Shown in pieces: positions 42,934 to 51,331 of a stretch of DNA of 64,000 nucleotides. The stretch's first letter is position 1. The number at the start of each line of letters is the position of its first letter. Position numbers and translations under genes: made by a program. Origin of the DNA: Roseomonas sp. HF4 (GTDB lineage Bacteria; Pseudomonadota; Alphaproteobacteria; Acetobacterales; Acetobacteraceae); assembly GCF_005222755.1 (NCBI RefSeq), contig NZ_STGD01000003.1, positions 62,001 through 126,000 of the forward strand. Reading direction: 5' to 3'. The notes under the pieces are model-generated. The model had not been told where the DNA came from. It did not search any database and saw only the letters and a list, made by a program, of their open reading frames with translations.

Positions 42934-43661
42934 GCGGCGTCGAGGCCGAGCGCGTCCCGCAGACCGCGCGCGCCCTCGGGCGAGACGGCAAGGCGCCGGC
43001 GCGCCAGGATGTCACCCTCGCCCGTCGCCGGCAGGCGGCGCAGCCACCCGCGCGCGAGCCAGCCGCGCGCGATCTCCCGCCCCAGGCCACCGGCCAGATG
43101 CGGGCGGCGCTCGGACCAGTCCATGCAGTCCCGCGCCAGGCAGCAGGGGGCGGCGCCGCGCGCCGGGCGCGCCGCGGCGTCGAGGTCGACGCCCGCCGCG
43201 GCGAGGCGCGCGCGGCCTTCGGCCGTCGCGTCCCAGCCGCCGGGCACGGGCAGCAGCCAGCCCGCGCCCGTGAGCCGCGCATGCAGCGCGACGCCAAGCC
43301 GCCCGGCCAGGTGGTTCCAGCAGAGCCGCGCCGCGCGCGCCGCGTCCCCGTGCTTCCAGGGGCGGGCGGGGGCGATGCGGGCGGCGAGGCCGCCCAGCGT
43401 CTCGATCGCCGCCGCGACATCCTCGCCCGCCAGGCGGTGGTAGCGGTGGCGTCCCTGCGCATGGACCACCAGCAGCCCCCCGTCGACGAGGCGCGCGAGG
43501 TGCTGGCTGGCCGTGGCCGCCGTCACCCCCGCCACGCGGGCGAGTTCGCCTGATGTCAGCGCCTCGCCCCCCATCAGTGCGGCGAGCATGCGCGCGCGGG
43601 TCGGGTCGGCCATCAGCGCCGCGGTGGCGGAGAGCGGTCCGGGGGCGGTGGGGTCTGTCAT
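42930..43661 (-). CDS. ArsR-type winged-helix regulator with C-terminal extension
   Basis: A 243-residue regulator. The HTH domain covers about residues 10-90: ALMADPTRARMLAALMGGEA, LTSGELARVAGVTAATASQH, LARLVDGGLLVVHAQGRHRY. The extra 150 residues include HAQGRHRYHRLAGEDVAAAI, PWKHGDAARAARLCWNHLAG and a Cys-containing APCCLARDCMDWSERRPHLA, a long-form layout known in ArsR-like proteins located next to transporters. The Cys cluster could sense metal or electrophile. It overlaps the MFS gene and is divergent from the small monooxygenase. Confidence 0.83.
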   Translation of the reverse strand: MTDPTAPGPLSATAALMADPTRARMLAALMGGEALTSGELARVAGVTAATASQHLARLVDGGLLVVHAQGRHRYHRLAGEDVAAAIETLGGLAARIAPARPWKHGDAARAARLCWNHLAGRLGVALHARLTGAGWLLPVPGGWDATAEGRARLAAAGVDLDAAARPARGAAPCCLARDCMDWSERRPHLAGGLGREIARGWLARGWLRRLPATGEGDILARRRLAVSPEGARGLRDALGLDAA

Positions 43662-43762
43662 GGCGCGATGCTATCCCGCTTCGGCGTGCGAGGCTTCGGC
43701 CGACGGCGAAGCAAGTGGCGCCCCGCCATGCGATACGGGCGGCAACGAGGGGAGCGGCCGGC

Positions 43763-44113
43763 ATGATTGCGGTGATCTTCGAGGTGGAGCCGGCGGAGGG
43801 GCGCGAGGCGGACTACCTCGCCATCGCCGCCGCCATGCGCGCGGAACTCGAGCGCCAGCCGGGCTTCGTCTCGGTCGAGCGGTTCCGCAGCATCGCGAAC
43901 CCCGGGAAGCTTCTGTCGCTGTCCTTCTGGGAGGACGAGGCGTCGGTGCGCGCCTGGCGCTGCCATGACGGGCATCGCGCATCGCAGGCGGCCGGGCGGG
44001 GCGGCATCTTCGCCGGCTACCGCCTGCGTGTTGCGGGCGTGATGCGCGACTACGGCCCGCGCGAGCGGCGGGACCAGGCGCCGGCGGACAGCAACGCGCT
44101 CTGGGGCCTCTGA
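43763..44113 (+). CDS. ABM-domain (antibiotic biosynthesis monooxygenase-like) protein
   Basis: A 116-residue ferredoxin-like dimeric fold: MIAVIFEVEPAEGREADYLA, MRAELERQPGFVSVERFRSI, KLLSLSFWEDEASVRAWRCH, and a C-terminal extension GVMRDYGPRERRDQAPADSN. Members oxidise polyketides, degrade haem or are of unknown function. It is divergent from the ArsR-MFS operon across a 101-base gap that should hold both promoters, so the same regulator may control it. A perfect hairpin follows. Confidence 0.8.
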   Translation: MIAVIFEVEPAEGREADYLAIAAAMRAELERQPGFVSVERFRSIANPGKLLSLSFWEDEASVRAWRCHDGHRASQAAGRGGIFAGYRLRVAGVMRDYGPRERRDQAPADSNALWGL

Positions 44114-44121
44114 TCCCCAGT

Positions 44122-44144
44122 GGCCGAAGATTTGATCTTCGGCC
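44122..44144 (+). terminator. Perfect 10-base hairpin after the ABM gene
   Basis: GGCCGAAGAT pairs exactly with ATCTTCGGCC around the loop TTG, 9 bases after the stop. There is no T run after it. It lies between the ABM gene and the convergent lipoprotein gene and could serve both directions. The remaining bases to 44269 hold nothing recognised. Confidence 0.5.
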
Positions 44145-44269
44145 GCCCTCGGACGCCGGGCGGGCCGCATCCGGGGTCCTTGGCTTCGCCGCATTTGCGG
44201 CGGGCGCCAGTCGCCGCCTCGGCCCTTCGGGCCCCAAGTCAGACCGTCGGCCGACAGGTATGATGACGC

Positions 44270-46216
44270 CTATTCCAGGCCGCGCGCGAAGGCCGCAGCG
44301 CAGGTCATGGCCGGCGGCCAGGGGCGGCGCAGCGCCTCCTCTCGCCGGTCGGCCGCGGCAAAGAAGGGCTCCTGCTGGCGCGGCGCCGCCATCGCGTCGA
44401 TGTCGAGGCCACGGAAGCGCCCCTGCCGCGCCAGCCGGATCCCCGGATGGCGCGGGCTGCTCCGCCACAGGCCGCGCACCCAGGCCGAGAAGCGGGCGTT
44501 CTCCCAGAACGGGATGTCAATGCCCTCGCCACCCCAGGCGTATGTGCCGCGGTCGAGTGGGTCGCGCCGGTGGATCGCGACCGCGATGTTGCGCAGCGGC
44601 GTCTGCACGCCGACATCGAAGATCGTGGTCGCCATCACGCCGAAGCGGCCGCGCACGTGTTCGGCCAGGCCCACGGTCGCGGCGGTGACGAATTCCGGCC
44701 GCTCCCCATGCAGGAGCAGGTCGTAGATCGTGTACTGCGCCGCAACAGAGCGTGCCGCGCCGACGCGTTCGTCGCAGCCGATATGCGCCCAGGGGATGCG
44801 CACCTGGCTGTGCATCGCGCGCCAGAAGTCCAGCGGGCCGAACGCCTCGGGCGCCTCGGGCCGCGGCCCCGGCGTGGGCTCGGTGACGAAGGGGATCACG
44901 CCGGCCGCCTGCAGCAGGCTCATCGCGAAGGCCGAGCAGCCCGCGCCGGTGCCCCGGAAGGGACGGTTCAGCAGGGATCCGAAGCGGTTGTGCCCGCCGC
45001 GCGCGACGAATTCCGCCAGGTAGGCGAGCGCGTCGGTCGCGTTGCGCTCGGGGACGCGGATGCGGGCGAAGACCACGTTGCCGGCGTCGAGCAGGTATTC
45101 GGGCCCCGTGTTGCGGCCGCCTTCCGGGCGAAAATAGAGGCCGTCCACGACGCGCAGCTGCCGCTGCCGGAGCGCCAGTTCCCGCGCCACCTCCGACGCC
45201 GCGTTCAACCGACCCGGCTGCGGCGTCAGCAGGATGCCGCCGATGCCGAGCTCGCGCCGGATGGTCAGGTCCACCAGTTCGGCGTCGCTGCGATGGATCG
45301 TGGTCATGCCGGTCAGGACCGGTGGGTAGCCCGGCACCTCCAGCTTCACGACGAAATGCCCGATCGGGTGGTTCGCCACCGCCACGGGCGCGGCGTCCTC
45401 GGTGCGGACGACGCTGACGGCATTGGCATAGGCCGACTTCACGAGATCGGCAGGGTTGCGGAAGTCGATGCTCCGGTCGATGCCCGGCTGGCGGGACGGC
45501 AGGCCGGTCAGTGGCGGGTCGATCTGGTAGAGCGTGATGACCGCCTCGCCCGGCGACGCGGCCGAGACCGTCGCCGCGTCGGCCAGGGTGATGTCCGTTG
45601 CCACCGGTACGTCCGGGTCGGCGATGGGGTCGTGGCCGTGCCGGACGGCGCGCAGGTCCACGCGATCCTCCCCCACGGCGAGCACCCCCTGGCCGAGATG
45701 GCGGACGCGCCGGCCCGTCGCGGTGATGTCGGCGCCGTCGCGGGCCGCGGGCGGGCGGCCGAGGAGAAGCGGCGCGACCGCCGACGCCGCCGCCTCGGCC
45801 AGCACGGATGCCTCGGCCTCGCCCGGTGCGGCCGGCACGCCTGGCGCGGTCGCGGCCACGGTGATCCGCGTGCCGTTCGACCCACGCTCGTGCAGGCTCG
45901 CCACCATGAGCGCGCCCTCGTGCAGCGCGGGCGTCTCGAGGCCCGGACCGCGACGCTGGACGAGGGTGAGGCGGAGTTCCGTCGTCGCGCGCCCGAGGCC
46001 GTCGGCCTCGGCGTCTATTCCGCGCGCGCGGAGCGCGGCCACCAGCGCGGCGCGCAGCGTGACCATGGCGAGCCTGTCCGGCGGCGCGCCGGTCTCGTCG
46101 CGCGGCTCCGCGACGCCGAGGGAGGGCGGCGGCGCAGGCGGGCCGACCGCCGGCACGCAGCCCGCGGCCGCCAGCGAGAGGGCCATCAGGTCGCGTCGGC
46201 GCGTCGGGCTCCGCAT
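44270..46216 (-). CDS. Large lipoprotein of unknown function with a possible Cys-hydrolase-like motif
   Basis: A 648-residue protein. The lipoprotein signal is MRSPTRRRDLMALSLAAAGC (RRR then lipobox AAGC). The N-terminal 250 residues are beta-rich and Ala-rich. The centre reads YANAVSVVRTEDAAPVAVAN, HFVVKLEVPGYPPVLTGMTT. A segment near residue 430 reads FRGTGAGCSAFAMSLLQAAG, resembling the nucleophile helix of papain-like peptidases. Candidate histidines lie downstream (WRAMHSQVRIPWAHIGCDER). No family was recognised and catalysis is speculation. It stands alone on the minus strand. Confidence 0.7.
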   Translation of the reverse strand: MRSPTRRRDLMALSLAAAGCVPAVGPPAPPPSLGVAEPRDETGAPPDRLAMVTLRAALVAALRARGIDAEADGLGRATTELRLTLVQRRGPGLETPALHEGALMVASLHERGSNGTRITVAATAPGVPAAPGEAEASVLAEAAASAVAPLLLGRPPAARDGADITATGRRVRHLGQGVLAVGEDRVDLRAVRHGHDPIADPDVPVATDITLADAATVSAASPGEAVITLYQIDPPLTGLPSRQPGIDRSIDFRNPADLVKSAYANAVSVVRTEDAAPVAVANHPIGHFVVKLEVPGYPPVLTGMTTIHRSDAELVDLTIRRELGIGGILLTPQPGRLNAASEVARELALRQRQLRVVDGLYFRPEGGRNTGPEYLLDAGNVVFARIRVPERNATDALAYLAEFVARGGHNRFGSLLNRPFRGTGAGCSAFAMSLLQAAGVIPFVTEPTPGPRPEAPEAFGPLDFWRAMHSQVRIPWAHIGCDERVGAARSVAAQYTIYDLLLHGERPEFVTAATVGLAEHVRGRFGVMATTIFDVGVQTPLRNIAVAIHRRDPLDRGTYAWGGEGIDIPFWENARFSAWVRGLWRSSPRHPGIRLARQGRFRGLDIDAMAAPRQQEPFFAAADRREEALRRPWPPAMTCAAAFARGLE

Positions 46217-46303
46217 CTCGCCGAGGCTATGGCCGGCCCCACGCCGCGACCTTGATCCGGCGCAATCGCCGCCGGCGCCACGCAGCGCCGGCCGGATCGC
46301 GCC

Positions 46304-47467
46304 TCAGCCGCGCAGCCAGGCGGCGAGCCGCCCTGGCGCCTGCGTCATCTCCGCCTCCGGCCCGCAATAGGAAAAGCGGAGGAAGCGGCTGCCGCGGTCG
46401 CGGTCGAAGTCGAGCCCGGTGGTCGCCGCGATGCCCGCATGGTCGAGCATCGCGGCGCAGAAGGCCGTGCTGTCGTTGGTGAGGCTGCCGACGTCGCACC
46501 AGAGGTAGAAGGCGCCGTCCGCCGCGGCGATGTCCGTGAAGCCCGCCTTCGGCAGCCCCTCGAGCAGCGCGGCGCGGCTGCGGGCATAGGCGGCCTTGTT
46601 GGCCTCCAGTTCCTCGACGCAGTCCATCGCCGCCTCGGCGGCCACCTGTGCGATGTGCGGCGCGCTGATGAACATGTTCTGCGCCAGGCACTCGACCGGC
46701 CGGACCAGGTCCTCGGGCAGCAGCAGCCAGCCGATGCGCCAGCCGGTCATGGACCAGTATTTCGAGAAGGAATTCACGACGACCGCGCTGTCGCTGAACG
46801 ATGCCGCGGTGCTCTCGGCCACCGTGCCCCAGGTGAGCCCGTGGTAGATCTCGTCGGACACCAGCCGGACGTCGTTCGCGTGACACCAGCGCGCGATGGC
46901 CGCGAGGTCCTCCGGCGCCAGCATCGTGCCGGCCGGGTTGCAGGGGCTCGCGACGATCAGCCCCTGCGGCCGCGGGTCCATCCGTTCCAGCATCGCGAGC
47001 GTCGGCTGGAAGCGCGTGGACGCATCGCAGGGCAGCAGCACGGGCTGCATGCCGAGCGCGGTCAGGATGTTCGCATAGGGCGGGTAGAAGGGCGCCGCCA
47101 TCGCCACCCTGTCACCCGGGTCGAAGGCCGCGAGGAAGGCGAGCGGGAAGGCACCCGAGGCGCCGACGGTGACGGCGATGCGCGCCTCCGGCACCGTCAC
47201 GCCGTAATGCTCGCGATAATGTCGCGCGATGCGGGCGCGCAGGCTCCGGAGCCCGAAGGCTTCCGTGTAGCCCATGGGGCTGCCCGCCTGGAGCGCGCGG
47301 ATCGCCGCCTCCGCTGCTCCCCTGGGTGCGCCCGTGCCGGGCTGCCCGACCTCCATGCGCAGGATGCCGGGCGCGCCGGGCGGCAGCGCCGACGCGCGTG
47401 TGTTGGCCGCCGCGATCACGTCCATCACCAGGAAGGGCGGCGCATCCCCGGCGCGCCCGACCTTCAC
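46304..47467 (-). CDS. Class I/II PLP aminotransferase
   Basis: A 387-residue aspartate-aminotransferase fold enzyme. The start region is PPFLVMDVIAAANTRAS followed by ILRMEVGQPGTGAPRG. SPCNPAGTMLAPEDLAAIAR holds the conserved Asn. DEIYHGLTWG holds the PLP-stacking region. The PLP lysine is in VVNSFSKYWSMTGWRIGWLL. The C-terminal arginine is in SRFLRFSYCG. GTG 47467 is chosen because homologues include the PPFLVMDV block; ATG 47416 would cut it. It starts 10 bases after the gamma-glutamyltransferase-like gene on the same strand, so both are probably one transcript. Confidence 0.85.
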   Translation of the reverse strand: MKVGRAGDAPPFLVMDVIAAANTRASALPPGAPGILRMEVGQPGTGAPRGAAEAAIRALQAGSPMGYTEAFGLRSLRARIARHYREHYGVTVPEARIAVTVGASGAFPLAFLAAFDPGDRVAMAAPFYPPYANILTALGMQPVLLPCDASTRFQPTLAMLERMDPRPQGLIVASPCNPAGTMLAPEDLAAIARWCHANDVRLVSDEIYHGLTWGTVAESTAASFSDSAVVVNSFSKYWSMTGWRIGWLLLPEDLVRPVECLAQNMFISAPHIAQVAAEAAMDCVEELEANKAAYARSRAALLEGLPKAGFTDIAAADGAFYLWCDVGSLTNDSTAFCAAMLDHAGIAATTGLDFDRDRGSRFLRFSYCGPEAEMTQAPGRLAAWLRG

Positions 47468-47477
47468 GGCCGCAGCC

Positions 47478-48905
47478 TCACCGCGCGAAGCTGCCGAGCG
47501 CCACGCCCCCGCCGCGCGGATCCGCGCTGCCCGAGCAGGTGGCGTTCGAGGCCGGCGCATAGCCCGGGCAGGAGATGACGAGGCCGCGCCCAGGCTCCGG
47601 CACCGAGGAGAATATCGCGGCGGGCGGCTGGTTGCGCAGCGCCGCGGCGAGCGACGCGCCGGCCGCCGGCCCCGCGGCCTGTTGCCCCGACCCGGCGGCG
47701 GCGGCGCGGAAGCCGCGCAGCTCGCGCCCGGTCGCGAGCGCCGCGGCGAGCGGCGCCATCGGGACGCCCCCCGCGCCCGGCGCCGCGGCCAGCAGGATGC
47801 CCGTGCCCGGCACGATCCGCCCGGTGCCGAACAGGTTGTTCATGGTGAAGGCGCAGGCAACGGCATTGCCATCGGGGTCCAGCGTCAGCAGCCCGGCCTG
47901 CGCGCCGACCGGCTGGCCGCTGCCCGAGAACGCCGCGCGGCCGGCGAAGGCCTCCTGGAAGGCGGCGGCGGTGCCGGCGCCTGCGTCGGCCCCTGCGGGC
48001 AGGAAGAAGGCGAGGTCGTTGCCCGCCTGCAGGCGCTGCGGCTCGGTCACCTCAGCGCGCGCTGCGCGCAGTTCCGGCCCCGTCAGCCCGCCGCCCGCGA
48101 TGCGCGAGCCGTCCTCGAGCCGGTTCGACAGCGGGCCCTGGTACATCTCGCCGACGCCCGCCGTGCGCAGCGTGGCGAGCGTCGCACCGAGGTCGAGCTG
48201 CGTCACGCGGTCCCCGGCCGCGAGCGTGCCGCCGCCCGGGCCCTGGAAGACGCTGCGCGCATTGGGGTCGGCCAGCAGCGGCCGGGCCACGGCGGCGAGG
48301 TCGTCGGCGAGGACGCGGCTGATGCCGGTGCCGAGCCGCGCGAGGTCCTCGGCCGGGCGTACGAGCTGTTCGAAGCGCAGGCGCCCGCCGCGGGTGTGCA
48401 GCAGGAACAGGCCGCGCGCCATGAGCGGCACCGCCGCCGGCCGGTCCATCCCCTGCGGCAGGCCGGCGCGGGCGCCCGGGGGGAAGACCACCGCCTCGGT
48501 CGTCCGGCGCGCCTGGTTGTAGACGAGGCACGCGCCGCCGCCGCCGAGCCCGGCGCGGGACGGCAGCGTGACCGACATCGCGAAGGCGCCCGCGACGGCC
48601 GCATCGACGGCCGTGCCGCCGGCCGAGAGGATCTCGCGCGCCACGATCGCCGCGCGGGGTTCCTCGGCCGCCACGCCGCCGACGAAGCCCGTGACATGGC
48701 CCGGCGTGCCGAGCGGCGCGGGCGGCGTGCGGCCTGCGAAGGGGTTGACGGCGTTGAGGGTCGAGCAGCCCGGCAGCAGCGCTGCCAGCGCCAGCAGCAG
48801 CGCGGGGGCGGGCCCGCGGGCGCGGCGCGGCGTGGCGGTTTCGGGGCATGCCCGGGCACCCGCGATGCGGGGCCCCTCGGCGCTCGGCGTCGTCATGGTG
48901 TTCAT
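47478..48905 (-). CDS. Gamma-glutamyltransferase-like lipoprotein lacking the catalytic Thr
   Basis: A 475-residue protein. The signal region ends LALAALLPGCSTLNAV (lipobox LPGC). The Ggt fold is recognisable: EEPRAAIVAREILSAGGTAV, VDAAVAGAFAMSVTLPSRAG, LGGGGACLVYN, then MDRPAAVPLMARGLFLLHTR and EQLVRPAEDLARLG. In active enzymes autocleavage occurs before a Thr in TTH(Y/F)SVVD-DGNAV. Here the aligned stretch is QAGLLTLDPDGNAV, with no Thr-Thr-His, so neither maturation nor transfer by the known mechanism is expected. It is also about 100 residues shorter than usual. Confidence 0.75.
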   Translation of the reverse strand: MNTMTTPSAEGPRIAGARACPETATPRRARGPAPALLLALAALLPGCSTLNAVNPFAGRTPPAPLGTPGHVTGFVGGVAAEEPRAAIVAREILSAGGTAVDAAVAGAFAMSVTLPSRAGLGGGGACLVYNQARRTTEAVVFPPGARAGLPQGMDRPAAVPLMARGLFLLHTRGGRLRFEQLVRPAEDLARLGTGISRVLADDLAAVARPLLADPNARSVFQGPGGGTLAAGDRVTQLDLGATLATLRTAGVGEMYQGPLSNRLEDGSRIAGGGLTGPELRAARAEVTEPQRLQAGNDLAFFLPAGADAGAGTAAAFQEAFAGRAAFSGSGQPVGAQAGLLTLDPDGNAVACAFTMNNLFGTGRIVPGTGILLAAAPGAGGVPMAPLAAALATGRELRGFRAAAAGSGQQAAGPAAGASLAAALRNQPPAAIFSSVPEPGRGLVISCPGYAPASNATCSGSADPRGGGVALGSFAR

Positions 48906-49304
48906 GCCGCGGGTCCTGGCCTCTCCCCTGCCGCGCAGGCGCAATCCCAGGCGCGGGTCGTCACGATGTCGGAGGCGATGGCGGCGTCCGCCCGACGGCG
49001 CCCCCGCGATCCGGGAGGCGGCCCGCGGCCGGCGGCGTTCCGCATCGCGCTCCAGCAGGCCCCGGCCATAGACGCCTTCGCCACGAGCGGCAACCGCCGC
49101 TGCGCGTCGCACGCCCTCGCCGGGGGGTGGCGGGGAGCCCGTCGGCCCGGCGGGAACGCGACGATGTTGAGAGATTTCCGCGCTCCCGCCATGCTGGCCC
49201 CGGGCATCGCACCCCGCTTCGGCTATCCTGCCGTCCCCTGGGGATGCACCCGCCGCCCGGACATCGCGGGCGGTCGAAAAGGCGCAGCGGCGCCGGGAGA
49301 GACG
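48906..49304. other. Divergent intergenic region without a recognised gene
   Basis: The 399 bases between the Ggt-like gene (minus) and the DsbA-like gene (plus) contain open frames on both strands, but their products are Arg/Pro/Gly-rich with no protein-like motif. No repeat copy, strong hairpin or clear promoter was found. It should contain two divergent promoters. Confidence 0.5.
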
Positions 49305-50039
49305 ATGAGGCGAAGCTTCCTGCTGGCCGCGGCCGGCATGCTGGTCGGCGGGCGCGCCATGGCGCAGGCCTTCACCGAGGCGCAGCGCGCCGAGATCGTG
49401 ACGATCCTGCGCGAGGCGCTGACGCGCGACCCGTCCATCCTCCGCGACGCCTTCGCCGCCATCCAGGCGGCCGAGGAGCGCGACCGGGAGGGTGCCCAGC
49501 GTGCCGCCATCGCCGCCCGGCGCGCCGCCCTGTTCGAGACGCCGGGCGACCCCGTCCGCGGCAACCCGCAGGGCGACGTCAGCATCGTCGAGTTCTTCGA
49601 CGTGCGCTGCCCCTACTGCAAGCGCCTGCACGGGGAGATGGCCGAGGTGCTGCGCCGCGACCGCAACCTGCGCGTCGTGATGAAGGACCTGCCCATCCTG
49701 GGTCCGCAGTCGGTGGTCGGCGCGCGCGCGCTGCTCGCCGCGCAGCGGCAGGGCAAGTACGCGGAGTTCTACGACGCGCTGATGCGCCTGCGCGGCGAGC
49801 CGACCGACGCCGCCATCCGCGAGGAGGCGCGGCGCCTTGGCATCGACCATGCCCGGCTGCTGCGCGACATGGAGACGCCCGAGGTCCAGCGGCGGATCGA
49901 CTCGAACCTGGCGCTGGCGCGGGAATTGCGCATCGAGGGCACGCCCGCGCTCGTGATCGGCGACACGCTGGTGCCGGGTGCCGTTCCCTCGGCCGAGATC
50001 GAGCGCATGGTCGCCGCCGAGCGGCGCCGGCCGCGGTGA
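49305..50039 (+). CDS. DsbA-family protein with N-terminal helical region
   Basis: A 244-residue exported protein. The signal peptide is MRRSFLLAAAGMLVGGRAMAQ. A helical region of about 55 residues (EIVTILREALTRDPSILRDA) precedes the thioredoxin fold, as in the ScsC/BdbD-like group. The active site is CPYC in FFDVRCPYCKRLHGEM (about residues 100-103). The cis-Pro loop is IEGTPALVIGDTLVPGA. It could act as a disulfide isomerase or oxidase. Its stop overlaps the GTG of the MBL-fold gene by 4 bases. Confidence 0.88.
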   Translation: MRRSFLLAAAGMLVGGRAMAQAFTEAQRAEIVTILREALTRDPSILRDAFAAIQAAEERDREGAQRAAIAARRAALFETPGDPVRGNPQGDVSIVEFFDVRCPYCKRLHGEMAEVLRRDRNLRVVMKDLPILGPQSVVGARALLAAQRQGKYAEFYDALMRLRGEPTDAAIREEARRLGIDHARLLRDMETPEVQRRIDSNLALARELRIEGTPALVIGDTLVPGAVPSAEIERMVAAERRRPR

Positions 50040-50857
50040 GCGCCACCGCCTTCATCTGCGCCACCTGCGGCACGCAGCACGCGCCCGCCGCCGCGCCGCC
50101 CGCCGCCTGCGCGATCTGCGAGGACCCGCGCCAATGGGTCCCGGCCCAGGGCCAGCAATGGACGACGATGGAGGCGCTGGCGCGCCGGCACGCGATCGGC
50201 TGGCGGGAGGTGGCGCCGGACCTGCTCGGCTGCGGCATGTTCCCCGACTTCGCGATCGCGCAGCGCGCGCTGCTTCTGCGCACGCCGGCGGGCAACGTGC
50301 TCTGGGACTGCGTCGCGCTGCTCGACCCCGCCACCATCGGCATCGTCAACGCGCTGGGCGGGATCGCCGCCATCGCGATCAGCCACCCGCACTACTATGC
50401 GTCGATGGTGGACTGGGCGCGGGCCTTCGGCTGCCCGGTCCTGCTGCACGAGGCGGATGCGCGCTGGGTGATGCGCCCCGACCCGGCGATCCGCTTCTGG
50501 TCGGGCGAGGCGCATGACGTCCTCCCCGGCGTGACGCTGCACCGCCTGGGCGGGCATTTCGCGGGCGGGACGATCCTGCACTGGTCGGCAGGCGCAGGCG
50601 CCATCATGACCGGGGACATCGCGAGCGTGACGCCCGACCGCCGGCATGTCGCCTTCATGTGGTCCTTCCCGAACTGGGTGCCGCTGCCGGCCGATGAGGT
50701 CGCGCGCATGGGCCGCGTGCTCGAAGGTCTCGACTTCGATGCGGTCTACGGCGCCTGGTGGGACCGCGTGATCCCGACCGGCGGCAAGGCGGCGGTGCGG
50801 CGGAGCGTCGCGCGCCACGTCCGCGCGGTCACGGGGCCCGGGGCGCCCGGCCCCTGA
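50036..50857 (+). CDS. MBL-fold protein with N-terminal zinc ribbon
   Basis: A 273-residue protein. The first 30 residues hold a rubredoxin-like zinc knuckle pair (FICATCGTQHA and AACAICEDPRQW). The metallo-beta-lactamase fold follows: IAISHPHYYASMVDWARAFG is a variant of HxHxDH, LHRLGGHFAGGTILHWS holds a metal His, and IMTGDIASVTPDRRHVAFMW an Asp. The usual HxHxDH Asp-His is replaced by Tyr-Tyr, so the metal site may differ from classic hydrolases. Coupling to the DsbA-like gene suggests a shared thiol or stress role, which is inference. Confidence 0.8.
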   Translation: MSATAFICATCGTQHAPAAAPPAACAICEDPRQWVPAQGQQWTTMEALARRHAIGWREVAPDLLGCGMFPDFAIAQRALLLRTPAGNVLWDCVALLDPATIGIVNALGGIAAIAISHPHYYASMVDWARAFGCPVLLHEADARWVMRPDPAIRFWSGEAHDVLPGVTLHRLGGHFAGGTILHWSAGAGAIMTGDIASVTPDRRHVAFMWSFPNWVPLPADEVARMGRVLEGLDFDAVYGAWWDRVIPTGGKAAVRRSVARHVRAVTGPGAPGP

Positions 50858-50860
50858 GGT

Positions 50861-51331
50861 TCAGCGCGGGGCGGCCAGCACCATCGTCCAGAACATCCGC
50901 GGGATGCCGCCCGCCATCACGCCCGGGCCGCCGGCGAAGCCGATGCCCATCTGCGTCACGTCGGGGGCGAGGATGTTCGCGCGGTGGCCGGGGCTCGTCA
51001 TCCAGGAATACATTACCTCCCGCGGGTGCAACTGCCCGGCGGCGACGTTCTCCCGGTAGGTGCTCCAGCGGTAGCCGGCGCGGCTGAGGCGCTGGCCCGG
51101 GTCGCTGCCGTCGCGCCCCTGGTGGCCGAGGCGCCCGGTCTCGAGCATGTCGCGCGAATGCTGCGTGGCGGTGCGCGAAAGCCGCGGCTCGAGCCGGACC
51201 GGGGGCAGGCCCATGCCGCCGCGAACGGCGTTCACCTCGGCCAGCATCGCCTGCTGCGTGCCGGGGTCGGCCGCCATCGCCGGCCCGCCCGCGACCAGGG
51301 CAGACAGGAGCAGGAGGAGGATGGTTCGCAT
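50861..51331 (-). CDS. Secreted CAP-domain (SCP/PR1) protein
   Basis: A 156-residue protein. MRTILLLLLSALVAGGPAMA is the signal peptide. The CAP motifs are MLAEVNAVRGGMGLPPVRLE, LSRTATQHSRDMLETGRLGH (first His), YRENVAAGQLHPREVMYSWM (Glu) and SPGHRANILAPDVTQMGIGF (second His). Function in bacteria is mostly unknown, often surface or biofilm related. It is convergent with the MBL-fold gene, 3 bases between stops, and divergent from the AstE-like gene. Confidence 0.87.
   Translation of the reverse strand: MRTILLLLLSALVAGGPAMAADPGTQQAMLAEVNAVRGGMGLPPVRLEPRLSRTATQHSRDMLETGRLGHQGRDGSDPGQRLSRAGYRWSTYRENVAAGQLHPREVMYSWMTSPGHRANILAPDVTQMGIGFAGGPGVMAGGIPRMFWTMVLAAPR

Noticed and set aside
48906..49304. 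Possible small genes in the divergent gap before the DsbA-like gene
   Set aside because: Frames of 80-100 codons exist on both strands but are Arg/Pro-rich, lack ribosome sites and show no motif.
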